Assembly (NCBI RefSeq): GCF_002099425.1
Contig: NW_018344339.1
Span: 1 to 64,000 of the forward strand
Reading direction: 5' to 3'
Origin: Phascolarctos cinereus
Taxonomy: Eukaryota; Chordata; Mammalia; Diprotodontia; Phascolarctidae
DNA: 64,000 nt
Shown: positions 43,640-55,555 of the stretch, one piece after another
How the letters are laid out: each line of letters starts with the position of its first letter
Position numbering within the stretch: position 1 is the first letter of the stretch
The notes under the pieces: model-generated
Told to the model about the DNA's origin: nothing
What the model saw: the letters and a program-made list of their open reading frames with translations, nothing else
The model's database searches: none
Program-made: the position numbers and the translations under genes

Positions 43640-44165
43640 GGCACTTAGGTGGTGCAATGGATAGAAACTGGAGCCTAGAGCAAAGAATGCTTGAGTTCAA
43701 ATTCTACCTCAGATCCTTACAAGTTATGTGACCTTGGGCAAGTCACTTAACCTCTGTTTACTTCAGTTTTTCAATTGTAAAATGGGAATAATAATAACAA
43801 TAGCACCTACTTTCCTTAGGACAACTAAGTGGCACAATAAATAGAGTGTGGGCCTGGAGTCAGGAAGACTCTCCTTCCTGAGTTCAGATCTGGCCTCAGA
43901 TCCTTACTAGTTGTGTGACTGTGAGCATATAACTTAATCCTGTTTTCTCATCTGTAAAATGGGTCAGAGAAAGAAATGGCAAACTACTCTAGTATCTTTG
44001 CCAAAGAAAACCCCAAATGGTGTCACAAAGAGTAAGATGTGACTAAAAATGACTGCACAACAACAGCACTTCCCAGAGTTGTTGTGAAGATCAAATGAGC
44101 CAATATTTGTAATATGGTATCTGCCATTATATTAATGCTATTTATTGTTAATAATAATAACAAAA
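43640..44165 (+). repeat. MIR SINE with a Mar1 SINE inserted
   Basis: The MIR starts 'cttaggtggtgcaatggata', reaches 'gggaataataataac' and 'agcacctactttcc' at about 43818, and resumes after the insert with 'cttcccagagttgttgtgaa' to its LINE-like tail at about 44165. The inserted Mar1 (about 43819-44073) has its own head 'acaactaagtggcacaataa' and RTE-like tail 'aaatgactgcacaacaacag'. Confidence 0.85.
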
Positions 44166-45469
44166 GCCAGGCGCAAGGTCCTTAGGCTAAGATTATTATT
44201 TTTGATCCTTTTATCTTGGTAGAGATTAAAGCCTTATTACAGATAACTATCTGATTTCAGTGTAAATATTCCCAAGATCCTCTGTGACTTAATTAATTTG
44301 AGCCAGAGCAAAAGGTAAGCTAAGGAAGCATAATTATTATTCTTTATTTACCTAGCTCAAATGCTTTATCAGGCATATCTATCTGCAGAGAAACCTGATT
44401 GTTAATGCACAAACATTTGTCAGCAAGGTAAGGGATTGAAATTTATACAACTAGGAATAGTGAGCACTAGGCATTGATGCCATAGGTTCTTCAGGGCTTG
44501 TTGGACTTTTCAGCTTCTGGTTCTTGGCTCATTTCATTCTCATTCATTCTGATGCCATCCTTGGAGCTCTCTCCCTTCATTAACAATCAGAGTTTGGATA
44601 CTACATATGCTTTATGTTTCCAATGTGTACTATTCAATGCTTACATGCATGAGGCTGCGTCTTGTTTAAATTTGGCCAAGTTGAAGGTCAGACCTGGCAA
44701 AGACAGAGAGTATGGAATGCTCAGGTAATGCCCTGTCAGGTACAAATGAAGCATTCCATACCATAGAACAGATTCTGAGGCTTTCAGTAACTAACCTCCA
44801 CATGAAAAGGCCAAACTTATTGTCTTACTGTGGTCACCACCCACTCATTTGAATGAGACCCAACAAGAATCTGGGAAATCTTAACCGGATGTTCGCCACA
44901 AGGATACAGCTCTGAATTAGGAAGAATTATCAAATAGGAGAGGTTCTACCTCTCCTACCCACTGCTTGGGAAATTAGAAACCTCTGAGCTGAGGCCCTGA
45001 GGGAGCAGAACCAGAGAGACTTCTGTCAATAACAGCCTTAAGAGGCTCTGCCTTTTCTGAAAGAACACAATACATTCCAGCTGAAAAACAAAACAATACA
45101 AGAGCCCAGAACATCCAACCAGGCTAGAAGAAGTGCAGACTATAGTCGTCCAGGGCACAAATGCCATTCCCTGTGAGACGTCAGCACATCTTCTTGTAGC
45201 ACCATGTTGCAAGCCAGCCTACCCTCACAACAGAGCCACTCGTGTCATACCATGCAGTGAACTTTCTGAGTACTCTCCAGAGAGAAAAAAAGACAATGAA
45301 ACTAGTTCTAGAGGTGTAGTTCTAGAGTTGTGCACTCTGAGCCTTGTACCCATTCTCTCCTGCCTCCATGACCTCTGTGTGTACTTGTGGGAAAGTACAC
45401 CTTAGGGATGGCTTGTAATTGTGGTTCTTACCATAGCATTCGAGTAAATGCCTTTTCTAAGGACTAATT
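44166..45469. other. Unassigned, repeat-poor; no gene seen
   Basis: About 1.3 kb without recognised repeats. Open frames at 44498-44728 (plus), 44955-45212 (minus) and 45133-45405 (plus) overlap each other and match nothing I know. Confidence 0.35.
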
Positions 45470-46382
45470 GAGTCAATCAACTAATCAGTCAACTAACATT
45501 GTGTTTATGCCAGGCACTGTGCTCAGCACTGGGGATACAAAAAGAGGCAAAAGACAGTCCCTGTTCTCAAGGAGCTTACAATCTAATGGAGAGACAATGT
45601 TCAAACAAATATATACAAAGCAAGCTCCATACGGGATGAACAGGAAATAACACAGGGCAGGCACTGAAATTAAGAGGGGTTGAGGAAGGCTTCCTGTAGA
45701 AGATATGATTTTAGTTGACACTTAAAGGAAGCCAGAGAGTTCAGTAGCTGGAGCAGAGGAGGGAGAGCATTCCAGATATGGAGGACAGCCAGAGAAAATG
45801 CCCGGAGTCGAAAGATTGAGTGTCTCATTTGTGGAATAGCCGGGAGGCTGGTGGGGATTAATATGTAAGAAGACTGAAAAAGTAGAAGTGGGCTAGATAA
45901 TGAAAGGCTTTGAATGTCAGAACATTTTGTATTTGTTCCTGGAGGCAATAAAAAGCCACTGGAGTTTATTGAGTAGGGGTGTGACATGACCAGACTTGAG
46001 GTTTAGAAAAATCCTCTTAGCGGCTGAACAAGGAATGGATTGGAGTGAGGAAAGACTTAAGGCAGGCATACCTATCAACAGGTTATTTGTTAATAGCTTG
46101 AATGTGGTGTGTGTGGGGAGTGTGTGTGAGAGATAATGAAGAATCCAGGATGACTCTAAGATTACGGGCCTGATGGACTGAGAGGATGGTTGCCCTCTAC
46201 TTATAATAAGGCAGGTAGAAGGTAGGGGGAGAGGTTGGGGGGAAATGATGAGTTCTGTTTTGGGCATTGAGTTTCAAGATGTGTATTGGATATCCAGTTC
46301 AAGATGTCAGAAAGGTAGTTGAAGATGAGAGATTGGAAGTCAGCAAAGATTGGAGCAAGAAAGGTATGTTTGAGAATTATTA

Positions 46383-46775
46383 GTATTGTTGTTATTCAGT
46401 CATTTCAGTCATGTCTAACTCTTTATGACTTCATGGCTTTTCATATCATCTAAGATATGGATAACTAGAATGGAAGGTGAACTAGTCTTATAACAAGGAT
46501 GAGGAAGGACTAAAGGACGAACAATTAAGTGATGCACTGGTTCAGTTGTCCAACTCTTTGTGACTCCATTTGGGGTTTTCTTGGCAAAGACAAGAAGTGG
46601 TTTGCCATTTCCTTCTCCAGCTCATTTACAGATGAGGAAACTGAGGCAAAGAGGGTTAGGTGACTTGCTTAGAATCACCTAACCAGTCAATGTCTGAGGC
46701 CAGATTTGAATTCAGATCTTCTTGACTCCAAGTCTGGTGCTCTATGCACTGTGCCATCTAGCTGCCCATATCAAT
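46383..46775 (-). repeat. Mar1-type SINE in L2, with about 90 bp extra
   Basis: The tail copy 'tgttgttattcagtcatttc' lies at 46386. Mar1 text breaks at about 46440, then from about 46540 the SINE continues 'cagttgtccaactctttgtg', 'cattccttctccag'-type core, to the head 'tgcactgtgccatctagctg' at 46770. The intervening 90 bp are not Mar1. Confidence 0.75.
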
Positions 46776-46834
46776 ATAGAGAGGGTAATTAAATCTGTGT
46801 TACTGATGAAATCACCACATGAGATAGTATAGAG

Positions 46835-47022
46835 CAGGGGTGGGGAACTTGTGGTCTCGAGGCCACATGTGACCCCTGAGGTCCTCCAGTGTTGCCTTTG
46901 ACTGAATCCAGACTTCACAGAAGTATTCATTCTGTGAAACTTGGATTCAGTCAAATGGCTGCACTCAAGGACATAGAAGGCCACACATGGCCTTGAGGCT
47001 GCAGATTCCCCACTCCACCCCG
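46835..47022. mobile_element. Palindromic hAT-type MITE
   Basis: Opens 'caggggtggggaacttgtgg' and closes with 'gcagattccccactcc'. Inner blocks are also inverted: 'ttgactgaatccagacttca' against 'cttggattcagtcaaatggc', and 'cgaggccacatgtgac' against 'ggccacacatggccttgag'. The 8-bp flanks gtatagag (46827-46834) and atataaag (47023-47030) match at six of eight positions, the target size of hAT elements. It carries no protein and would have depended on a transposase elsewhere. It sits in the L2. Confidence 0.8.
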
Positions 47023-47391
47023 ATATAAAGGAAGAAGAGAAAAGGGCAAAGGGCAGAACCCTGTGGGACACCTACAGTACAAGGGCATGATATAGAGGAA
47101 GATCCAGTAAAGGACATAGAGAAGGATCAGTTAAATGTAGGAGGGAAATCAGGAGGGTGCAGTATCCCGAAAATCTACTAAATAATTGTTACTGTCAACA
47201 ATACTCAGAATAGTACCCCTGGAACCCCCTAGAGAGCAGATGCCTTGCTGGTAATCCAATCTCTCAATGCCAATGAGAGTTGGGATTGTGACCCCAGAGA
47301 GAATGCTATTACATACAGAGGGAACTCTGATAATACATTTGCAAATGAATGTGGAAAAATGAAGTCATATTATTGTCTACTAACACAACAG

Positions 47392-47535
47392 TTACAAAAT
47401 CTGGCCTTAGACACTTGCTAGTTGTATAATCCTGGGCAAGTCACTTAATCCTGTTTGTCTCATCTCATTCATAAAACCACTCCAGTGTCTTTGCCAAGAA
47501 AACCTGAAATGACTGATCAACAAAAACAACAGTTA
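47392..47535 (+). repeat. Mar1-type SINE 3' half
   Basis: 'aatctggccttagacacttg', 'cctgggcaagtcacttaatc', 'ccactccagtgtctttgcca' and 'actgatcaacaaaaacaaca' in order; the head is missing. Confidence 0.8.
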
Positions 47536-47644
47536 TCAATAGTGTTGTACTAGATGACAGTGCCAGTTGTAATATGGATAGAAAAAAAAAGACATTCAAA
47601 ACGGAGAAACAACATTTGATATTTGAGCAATGGAGATAGATTTT

Positions 47645-47745
47645 TTTGTTGTTCATTTGTTCAGTCATGTCTGATTGTTTGTGACCCTATGGATCATAGT
47701 ATCACAGGCTCTTCTATCAACTATCTCCTGAAGTCTGAGAGGTAG
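47645..47745 (-). repeat. RTE (Bov-B-like) LINE 3' end
   Basis: 'gttgttcatttgttcagtca', 'gtctgattgtttgtgaccct', 'ggatcatagtatcacaggct' and 'ctatctcctgaagtctgaga' form the reverse complement of the RTE/Bov-B terminus. Confidence 0.7.
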
Positions 47746-47894
47746 ATTTTAGAGTGTAACTTGAAACTTGAAAGTATCACTGAGGAGAATGGAACAGATA
47801 TTGTAGATAATAAATTGTAAACTTAACCATTAATGCACAGAATCATTTCAGTATCTCATTGCTGAGATAATTCCATGAGACTATATCTCATTTA

Positions 47895-47970
47895 CATCTT
47901 TGAATTTCTCCCAGAGGTTAGCACAGTACTCTGATAGTAGGTACCTAATAAATATTGAATCTGGAATTCA
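47895..47970 (+). repeat. L2 3' end
   Basis: 'cagaggttagcacagtactc' and 'taggtacctaataaatattg' match the L2 terminus. Confidence 0.6.
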
Positions 47971-48694
47971 ATCTGGACACTAAATTTCCTGGATGATGTG
48001 AATGACAAAGAGAAATTATAGTATCATATAAATGTATGTCTATATGTCTCTCTATACATACATATATGCATATATATATATTTATCAAAATTATATGCAA
48101 TTTGGTGATGAACATTTGAGCATTTACTTATATAGATTTAAAGCTTAATGAAATATTTAAAAAATGAATTTATTTATGCATAAACATACAACCGGGTGTG
48201 TTTGGTGTCCATTTAACTGAAATATCTTTTTTCATATGTCACTTGCAGAAGGGCTGCAGTAGAGTTGTAGCCCCATTTGCTGACTCAGAAGGTCTGTAAA
48301 AACTTTATGACCACCAGTGTGGAAGAAAGGTAGTCACATGCCTCATTTTTTAAGTTCCTGTTTCCCAGGAATCATCTTCTCAGCTGCTACATGGGCTGTT
48401 TACAAGGTTGTCTGGGAAATAATATATCAACAAACTGAATGAAGGTCATTAGGGCACATGAGAGTCAGTGCTTTTCCATTCTTTCTTCCTTTGAAGTATA
48501 AAACCCCATAGCATGAGGGCAATGACCTGCTCACTAACATGCACCTTTGATTATTGGGGCTTACAGAAAGCCTAATAATGAAGGAAGTTTAAGGCTAGGG
48601 TTAGTTGTATTTTTATTTCAGGAGTAATTGGGGCAGATCATGGGGGTGCCTAATTTCTATCTGATTCTGTGTAGTCTTTAATAAACATCTTCTA
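47971..48694. other. Unassigned with AT-rich tract; no gene seen
   Basis: A tata/catata-rich patch lies at about 48035-48085. No other feature is recognised. Confidence 0.35.
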
Positions 48695-50925
48695 GGGAGA
48701 GGATTCTAGAAAATTGGTGGAGTAGGTCAGAAAATTCCAAGCTCTTGAAATTTTCCCCCACAAAAGAGATAAAATGGTGCCTTAGGGTGAACATAGAACA
48801 TTAAAATTAATAAGAGCAGTGGCAGAACAGGGGTCCTGCTGGGATAATCAGAGAAGATCTGAAGAAAAATCTCAGGACAAGGTTTAGCCCCTGTGAAGAG
48901 TAAACACCTCCAGGCTAGGACTGCTTAAACAACAAGTGTCAACTCCTGGGGCCAGCTGGGTTGGGAGGCTGCTGGCCCCAGCCACAGGATAGCAAGGGGA
49001 GTTGGGAGTCTGAGCCAGGGAAGCCCAAGGAAAGCTCTGCTGACAAGGAATGCCAGACCCAGCTGTGCTGTGGAGATGCAGTGGGGACAAGAAGGAGCCA
49101 GCACATGCCTGGGTAGTGTAGAAGAAATGGGGCGGGGACGCCACTAACTGTGGGCACTTACAGGAGGCTGGAGGTCTTGGTTTAGGGTTCCAGGCCAGAG
49201 GGGAGAACTGAAGGAGGATCTAAGGCCAGAGGCACCATCCTTTATATCTCAGGACTAGAGGTGACTGCAATAAAAAAATGCACAGGCAAAGGAGACAGAA
49301 TCCAACTTAGAGAGTTACTATGGGAATAGAGAAGACTGGAGTTTGTCTTCTGAGGAGGATACTGAAGCAAAGAAACTCTCTTCTACCCGAAAGAGCAATG
49401 CCAAATTGTCACCTGCCCCAAAAGATTTCATAGAATAACTTTAAAAAGACTTTAAAAATCAAGTGAGAGATATTGAGGAAAAACAAAAACAAAAACAAAA
49501 ACAAATCCAAAACCAACCAAACAAAAAAAAATCCAAGAAAAACCAAGAAGATTATGAAAAGAAAGTCAATCAATTAAAAAAGGAGATCCAGAATTTTAAG
49601 GAAGAAAATGACTTCTTGATGATCAGAATTGGGCAAGGGGAAGCCAGCATAGTTATAAGAGATCAAAAAATAATAAAAACAAAATATAAAGAATAAAAAA
49701 AAGAAGTGAATGCAAAACATCTCATAAGAAAAACAACTGATCTGGAGAACAGATCAAGAAAAGAAAACATAAGAATAACTGGACTACGTGAAAGCTATGA
49801 TCAAAAGAAGAATCTTGATATAATAATACAAGAAATAATTATCTTGGAACATTAGAACAAGAGGGGAAAGTAGAAATAAAAGAAAATGCACCAATCACCA
49901 CCTGAAGGAGATTCCACAAGGAAACCCCACAGGAATAGCATAATCAGATCCTGAAACCCCCAGCTCAAGGATAAAATATTACAAGCAACAAGAAAAAAAC
50001 AATTTAAATATTGTGGCGTCACAATTAGAATCACACAAGACCTAACAGCAGTGACACTAAAAGACTGCAAGTCTTGGAACAGTACATATTGAAGAGCAAA
50101 AGAACTGGCATTCTGGCCAAAAATATCATACCCAACAAAACCAAGCATAACCTAGAAAGAAAAAAAGGGATATTTAATGAACTGTCAAACTTTCAGGACT
50201 TTGTTTAAAAAACAAACAAACAAACCTGAACTTAATAGAAGATTTGGCATACAAAAACCAAGAGAAATATAAGGTATATACCAAAGATTAATTACAAGGG
50301 ACTCAGTAAGCACAGACTGTATGTAAAATGTAAAACATATGCCTAAGACTGTTATTAGTAATTGGGTAGTTTGTAAGAAAGATTGGGGTAGACCTGAGTA
50401 TGATATGATTTTAAAAAGTAAAACCATTTAGCTATAATAGCTAAAAAGAATAATTATCTTATACAAATGAAGTGGGGAAGAAAGAACCAACACAGAGGAA
50501 TTGGATAGGTGAGGAGGGCAGTTAGTCGTGGAAACCTACTTTCAACAGGAATTAGTTTAAGAGGGAACAATACATATATATCTAGAAGTGTATACATTCT
50601 AAATACATAAATAAAACATTAAGGGGATAGGGAAGGGGAGAGGATAAGGGAAGCATCTCTAGAGGGGAGGGTGAGGGAATAGGTTAAAGGGGGTATAGAA
50701 GGGTGTTTAAATGAATGTGAATGGGAAGATAAGGGAGGGATCCTGGGTGGGGGATAGATCAACTAATAGGAGAGCAGGATAGCAGGTAGGAGTAAAGCAG
50801 AAGAGTCAGGAGGGATAGGAAATAAGAGATATATACAAACACAAAAACAAAGATCAGAAATAGTTTGTTAGGGAAAGTATATGTCTACAGATGTATGTAT
50901 GTGCACGTATATATCTGTATCCATA
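48695..50925 (+). repeat. HAL1 (half-L1) element
   Basis: The 5' UTR start resembles 'ctagaaaattggtggagtag', as in the other HAL1 at 58449-61127. ORF1 runs over about 49460-50200: a lysine/glutamine-rich coiled coil (QLKKEIQNFKEENDFL), the RRM block (TTDLENRSRKENIRITGL, LDIIIQEII) and the C-terminal block (KILQATRKKQFKYCG, VTIRITQDLTAVTLKDCKSW, ISYPTKPSI). ORF1 proteins are RNA-binding chaperones of L1 particles. Frame breaks are present (for example after about 49696). Right after ORF1 comes a G/A-rich 3' UTR ('ggggatagggaaggggagag', 'tgggaagataagggagggat') with no ORF2, the defining HAL1 trait. Such elements need an L1 reverse transcriptase in trans. Confidence 0.8.
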
Positions 50926-50929
50926 TCTT

Positions 50930-51800
50930 TCTACCTTTGGTGCCCACCTGATCCACCTAATTCTCACTTGTGGCTCCAAGAAGCTGTAGCATATTCAGCA
51001 GCCACACTCTAGTAAACTGTTTTGGCAGATGGGCTAAACCAGTTTGAGGGTAACCGAGGGGTCTCAAACCCATTGGTGAGTTAGGGAGTGTTTACCCCAA
51101 ACATGTGAAGACTTCTTCTGGTGGAATGAGCAAATGAGGACCATTTGTTCCAGCAACCATGAAGGCAGCTGAAGCAGGCACTGTGGAGTGCTTAGAACTT
51201 AGTGAGACATAGAAGATTCCAAGGTCATCCACTGCATCTTGAGCCATTATCAGTCATCTTGATTCTGTCCTGCCACTGGACTGTGATCACTCTGGAGGAA
51301 AGAGTGAGGCTGAGGACTTCATGCAACTCCACCTCACTTAAACCCAATTCATGCTTGAATCAAAAGACATCACCCATACCATTTCACCATTTTTACCTAT
51401 TTCAAAGGCCTATGATGACAGGCAAGTGATGAAACAGCAGGTGTAGATACACTGGGACTCACAATCTAGCACACAGATGGCCCAGGCCATAGGTAGGGTC
51501 GTTTTCTCACTGGAAGCAGCAGTGGGATTCGGCAGCCCCCTGGGAGTCTGAGAAGCCTTTTAAGGATCACACTGATCATCTCCTGGTGTGAAGAAGGGGC
51601 AAGAAAAAAGTACCCTAAAAATTGTCTGCTTACCCAACCCTGTCCTGATTACCATGGCAGGCAAGGATCCTACCCTGTGGTTGAAACACCAAAAAATGTA
51701 CAAAAATGTCTGCAAAGACAATTCCACTCACTATCGGCATGTGGAATGTGCACACACTTATAGACAACATATACACCTAGGAGTGCTTCTGCTGTAACAC
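50930..51800 (+). repeat. RTE-type LINE, 5' region and start of endonuclease
   Basis: The first part (about 50940-51400) carries a leader found in marsupial RTE/RTE-SINE elements ('ctccaagaagctgtagcata', 'tcttgagccattatcagtca', 'ctgccactggactgtgatca'). Downstream, 51727-51777 encodes LTIGMWNVHTLIDNIYT, fitting the N-terminal motif of the RTE endonuclease (IGTWNVRTL). The rest of the endonuclease and all of the reverse transcriptase are missing. Unusually, a 5' piece is kept, whereas most RTE copies are 5'-truncated. Confidence 0.65.
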
Positions 51801-52364
51801 ATGGTCTCCTGTTCATTGCTCCTTCTACTAAATTCTTTGATTTTCTTTCTTGCTTTGTCATGAGACAAGCTTTTTTGTTTGTTTTCACCTGAAGATTACA
51901 TAATGGATTGCTTAAAATAGTTGACTTTCCACTAGGTTGAGGCTATTTCCTATTAGAACAATGTTTTGAGTTGGGATATATGCTACATTATTCAATGATG
52001 CAGTGTAGACAATTAATAAATGTGAAAATTACTCTTATTATTGATTATCATGACCTACAGGAGCAAAAGTTTTATCAATATTTTTTTAGAAATGTATCAG
52101 ATCTTTGAGAACGGAAGAAGCAATCAGAAGTTCATTTTGGGGAGTTTGTCATTTTACAAGAAATCTCCCACATTTTGATTTTATAAAGCAAAGAATTGTT
52201 TCTAAATTTATTCCAGAAAGAAATAATTATCTGCTAGACTGGAAGACGGCTTTTCTTCCCACTTCTTTGACCTTTCTTAGAATAGCCATGGCAAAATATG
52301 ATACTATATTCTAGCTTTATGAATAGAATTCATTTTGCAATTAGTTATTTTCAAACTTCCTACA
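51801..52364. other. Unassigned, no gene seen
   Basis: No recognised repeat. The open frame 52105-52314 has no domain. Confidence 0.35.
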
Positions 52365-52458
52365 GGAATTTTGCTGCTGGGCTTCCTGGATTTAGGAAGA
52401 CCTGAGTTCCAAATCCAAACTCAGACACTTCCTAGCTGGGTGACCATGGGCAAATTTC
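52365..52458 (+). repeat. tRNA-headed SINE fragment
   Basis: 'aggaagacctgagttccaaa', 'actcagacacttcctagctg' and 'gggtgaccatgggcaaat' match the middle of a WSINE1/Mar1-type SINE. It stops at the L1 fragment. Confidence 0.65.
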
Positions 52459-52469
52459 TGTTGGTTTTG

Positions 52470-52940
52470 TTATTTTGTTATTGATATATGGTCATTCATG
52501 CCAACAATTCTCCTAATGTTGAACCAGCCCTGCATTCCTGGTATAAATTGTACCTGGTCAAGTTTTTGATCCTTGTGATATATTGCTGTAATCTCTTTGT
52601 TAGTATTTTATTTAAAATTTTTGCATCAATATTAATTAAGGAAATTGATTTATAATTTTCTTTCTCTGTTTTGGGTCTTCCTGGCTTAGGTACCAAAAGG
52701 AATTTGGCAGGCCTCCTTCACCTATTTTTCCAAATGGTTTATATAGTTTTAGGATTAATTGTTCTTTAAATATTTGGTAGAATTCACTTGTGAATCCATG
52801 TGGCCCTGGGGATTTTTTCTTAAGAAGTTCATTGATGGCTTGTTCAATTTCTTTTTCTAAGATTGGGTTATTTAAATACTCCATTTCTTCTTCTGTTAAT
52901 CTGGGTAATTTATAGTTTTGAAATATCCATTTCATTTAGA
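52470..52940 (-). repeat. L1 ORF2 fragment (reverse-transcriptase N-terminal part)
   Basis: The minus strand encodes [40 protein letters not shown], then PNSFW, then [37 protein letters not shown], the L1 fingers and palm region with the KSPGPDG and [19 protein letters not shown] signatures. A frameshift joins the two reading frames near 52690. Truncated at both ends, with no poly-A tract, so it may be a piece left by deletion. Confidence 0.9.
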
Positions 52941-52944
52941 TTTT

Positions 52945-53165
52945 CAGTTATGTAGGGTTTTTAAGGTTTTCAAAGCACTTCACAAATATTATCTGCTTTG
53001 ATCCTCAAAACAACCCCAAGAGTTAGGTGATATCATTATTTCCATTTTTACAGAAACAGGGAAACAGGTTAAGTAGCACAAATTGTCAGTGTCTGAGATG
53101 GGATTTTTGACTCAGGTCTTACTAAACCCAAGGCCAGTTCATTTTGCTAACTAGCAGGTAGGATT
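52945..53165 (-). repeat. MIR-type SINE
   Basis: 'caaagcacttcacaaatatt', 'gctttgatcctcaaaacaac' and 'tttttgactcaggtcttact' fit a reverse-complemented MIR. Confidence 0.75.
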
Positions 53166-53767
53166 GCTTAAGTGGGGAAGGTGAGAAGAAGGCCTTGCCA
53201 GTATGTATCCCCAAAGGGGATGCTACATATCTATTTATGATAATGCATCATATATTCATCACATATGATAATCATCACATATGATAACGCAACACATATC
53301 ACATATACTCTGGAGGGTAGGGGCAATGTCTCAGTCACCCTAACAAAAACAATAAGGTCTAGGGCAGTGCTTTGTGAATAGTATCAGCACTGCTGAATTG
53401 ACATCTTTGACTGAAACCAAAAAAAAATGGACTTCACAAGAAGGTAGTCAAAAGTAATAAAAGTTTCAGATTCACTAAAGAAATAATCACTCAGATATTC
53501 AAAAGGATCAGTCATGTCATGATTCAGTAATTCCCTTCAGCAAATAGGTCACACTCCATCTGTCCCTACCTTTTCGTTGTGACTTGTTTGAGTTCTCCCG
53601 AAAATTCAACACAAGTTTCTTCCTTGCTTTCTCCCAGCACCCAGAGGGTGAGGGTAGTAAGGGAGCACACTAGCAGTCCCCCCATCACCCCTTTTTTCCT
53701 GACACACGTCTGGTCTATCTTCTCTTCCTGTCACACCATTGTTTAATGACACACTTTATTCCAGTTA
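53166..53767. other. Unassigned with a small tandem repeat; no gene seen
   Basis: About 53243-53300 holds two to three imperfect copies of atcacatatgataa. Otherwise unrecognised. Confidence 0.4.
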
Positions 53768-53990
53768 TGCTTTACAAGGCAGCGAAGTGGTGTAGTGGAT
53801 AGAGTACTTGGCCAAGAGGCAGGAAGCTTGAGTTCAAATGCAGCCTCAGATTCTTACTAGGTGTGTGACCTTGAGCAAGGCACTTAACCTCTGTCTCCTT
53901 CAGGGTTATTAGGATCAAATGAGATTATATTTGTAAAGTGCTTAGCACAGAGCCTGGCATATGGTAGGTACTACATAAAAGCTTACTCTC
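53768..53990 (+). repeat. MIR-type SINE
   Basis: 'gcagcgaagtggtgtagtgg', 'tgtgaccttgagcaaggcac', 'ttattaggatcaaatgagat' and 'gcacagagcctggcatatgg' occur in order; the middle is shortened. Confidence 0.8.
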
Positions 53991-54474
53991 TTCCCCTTCC
54001 CTTCAGTTCTTCATTAGCTATATGTTGCAGCCTACTCCTCCCCCCTCCACCATGCATTGCCCTTTGAGTGACACTCATATATTAATTCTTCAGAGCCAGA
54101 GTATCCCATGTTTTGCTGCCAAAAACAATACCAGTAAAATGTCAGTATGAAAGAAAGTCTCCTTTATATTAGCCTGCACTTAAATCGTAATGTACACTGA
54201 AAACTATCCTGTTATTGATTTGGGAGTTATTTTAATTTAATGTTATGTAGGAACACTGCCTTTTCCTCAAGTCAGAAGCATTTGCCGAATTATATTGGAG
54301 ACCAATAAAGGAAAAACCCACACTGAAAATAACTATGCATGATTTTGCTTTATGGAAAAAAAAACTTTAAAAAATTTTAGCTTCTTAGGACCAATCTGGA
54401 AACATATTATGGGTCCTATGCAGTAACACATATCTTCAATTAGAGTATGACAATGTCTCTATAAAATATAGTCA
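53991..54474. other. Unassigned, no gene seen
   Basis: No repeat or gene is recognised. Confidence 0.35.
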
Positions 54475-54640
54475 AAAGAACACTGAAGATGTGGGTTTGA
54501 ATCCATTCTCCACTACTTACTTACCTTGATTGGGACCAAATTACTTAACCTCTCTAAGCCTCAATTTTCTGATTTGTGAAATGAATGAATGGACTAGATC
54601 ATCTCCGAGGCCACTTCTAACTGTCTATGACCCAAACTCA
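54475..54640 (+). repeat. Ther1/MIR-type SINE
   Basis: 'gatgtgggtttgaatccatt', 'ttacttaacctctctaagcc', 'gtgaaatgaatgaatggact' and 'tctaactgtctatgaccc' follow the Ther1 order. Confidence 0.75.
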
Positions 54641-55434
54641 CATCCAGATTCCTAACTCTAATATCTGTGCTCATGTAAGCTTAGCCAAAAAGAGGAAATG
54701 TTGATGGGAGAGGCCTTAAAACTACTGTTAAAAAATGGAAAAAGTCCCAGTTCTTCTCTTTGACAGAATTCATCTAACTTGGTACTGAATAAGGTGATTT
54801 TATGCTGTTTCTAACTTCAAATTAGGTCCAAGAGTTTGACTGAGCCCATAACAAAATAAAATAATATCAACAAAAATTGTGTCACCCCTTCTAGCCATTA
54901 CTGAAATGATAATGGAGTGAAACTTACTGAATTACTTGTTAGTGAAAACACTAGAGTCCAACTAATTTGTGATATGCAGCCTAAGAAGGCCAAGGGCTAT
55001 AAATGTGTCTTGAAACCCTGAAGTACTAAAGATTATTCCCATGAAACTGAAAAACTCATGTTGCTCTGGGCTTTTGAGTCCTCAGCCTCTAGCCTGGTAT
55101 TGTTTTCACTGCTTTCTAGGTGGAGTGAATGACAGGATGAAAAGAGAAACAGGGACATAGGGAGAAAATATACCATTGTCTTGACTGTTTTCTTCCAACA
55201 TGTGTGAAGTGTTCTAATGTTCTTTGATAATGATTCAGCATGAACAACTATCAAGGAATATTTGTCACTATTTTACTGCTCTGGCTCATGCAAATGAAAG
55301 CTACATTTAAATATTCATGTTAGAACTCAAACGTCCGTATCAGGAGATAGGCAGCACAGTAATGCAAAAACACCAAACCTTTCTTGGTCACAATTCAAGT
55401 TTATTTTAAATAATCAACAAATTGACATATTTTT
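54641..55434. other. Unassigned, no gene seen
   Basis: About 0.8 kb without recognised repeats. The minus-strand frame 55033-55254 has a hydrophobic centre but no family resemblance. Confidence 0.35.
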
Positions 55435-55550
55435 AAGGAGTACTTCCATGTACTGAGTAGTGAGCTAGGTACTAAGGGGAATACAAAGTAATAAAAGGCA
55501 AGTAAAATCTAAGCACATATAAATGAACTCATCTCTCTTCAAATGAATGC
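55435..55550 (-). repeat. L2 3' end fragment
   Basis: 'ccatgtactgagtagtgagc' and 'taggtactaaggggaataca' resemble the reverse-complemented L2 terminus. Diverged. Confidence 0.5.
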
Positions 55551-55555
55551 CAATT

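Larger units (their letters stand above)
45470..47165 (-). repeat. L2-type LINE, ORF2 C-terminus and 3' UTR, with two inserts
   Basis: The minus strand encodes the end of an L2 reverse transcriptase: VTPLLNKLQWLFIASRNKYKM (about 45920-45985) and downstream RLRAFSLAVLHIWNALPPLL and FKCQLKSYLLQEAF (about 45700-45850). These fit the L2 pattern LHWLPVxxRIxFK... WNxLP... FKxxLKTxLF. The 3' end (plus 'atgccaggcactgtgctcag', 45508) is intact. Short frame breaks make it non-coding. A Mar1 SINE (46383-46775) and a hAT-type MITE (46835-47022) interrupt it. It shows that the many 'gccaggcactgtgctaag' fragments in the window are L2 3' ends. Confidence 0.85.

Noticed and set aside
44955-45405. Overlapping frames on both strands, possible pseudogene
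   Set aside because: Neither translation resembled a protein I could name; left as unassigned sequence.
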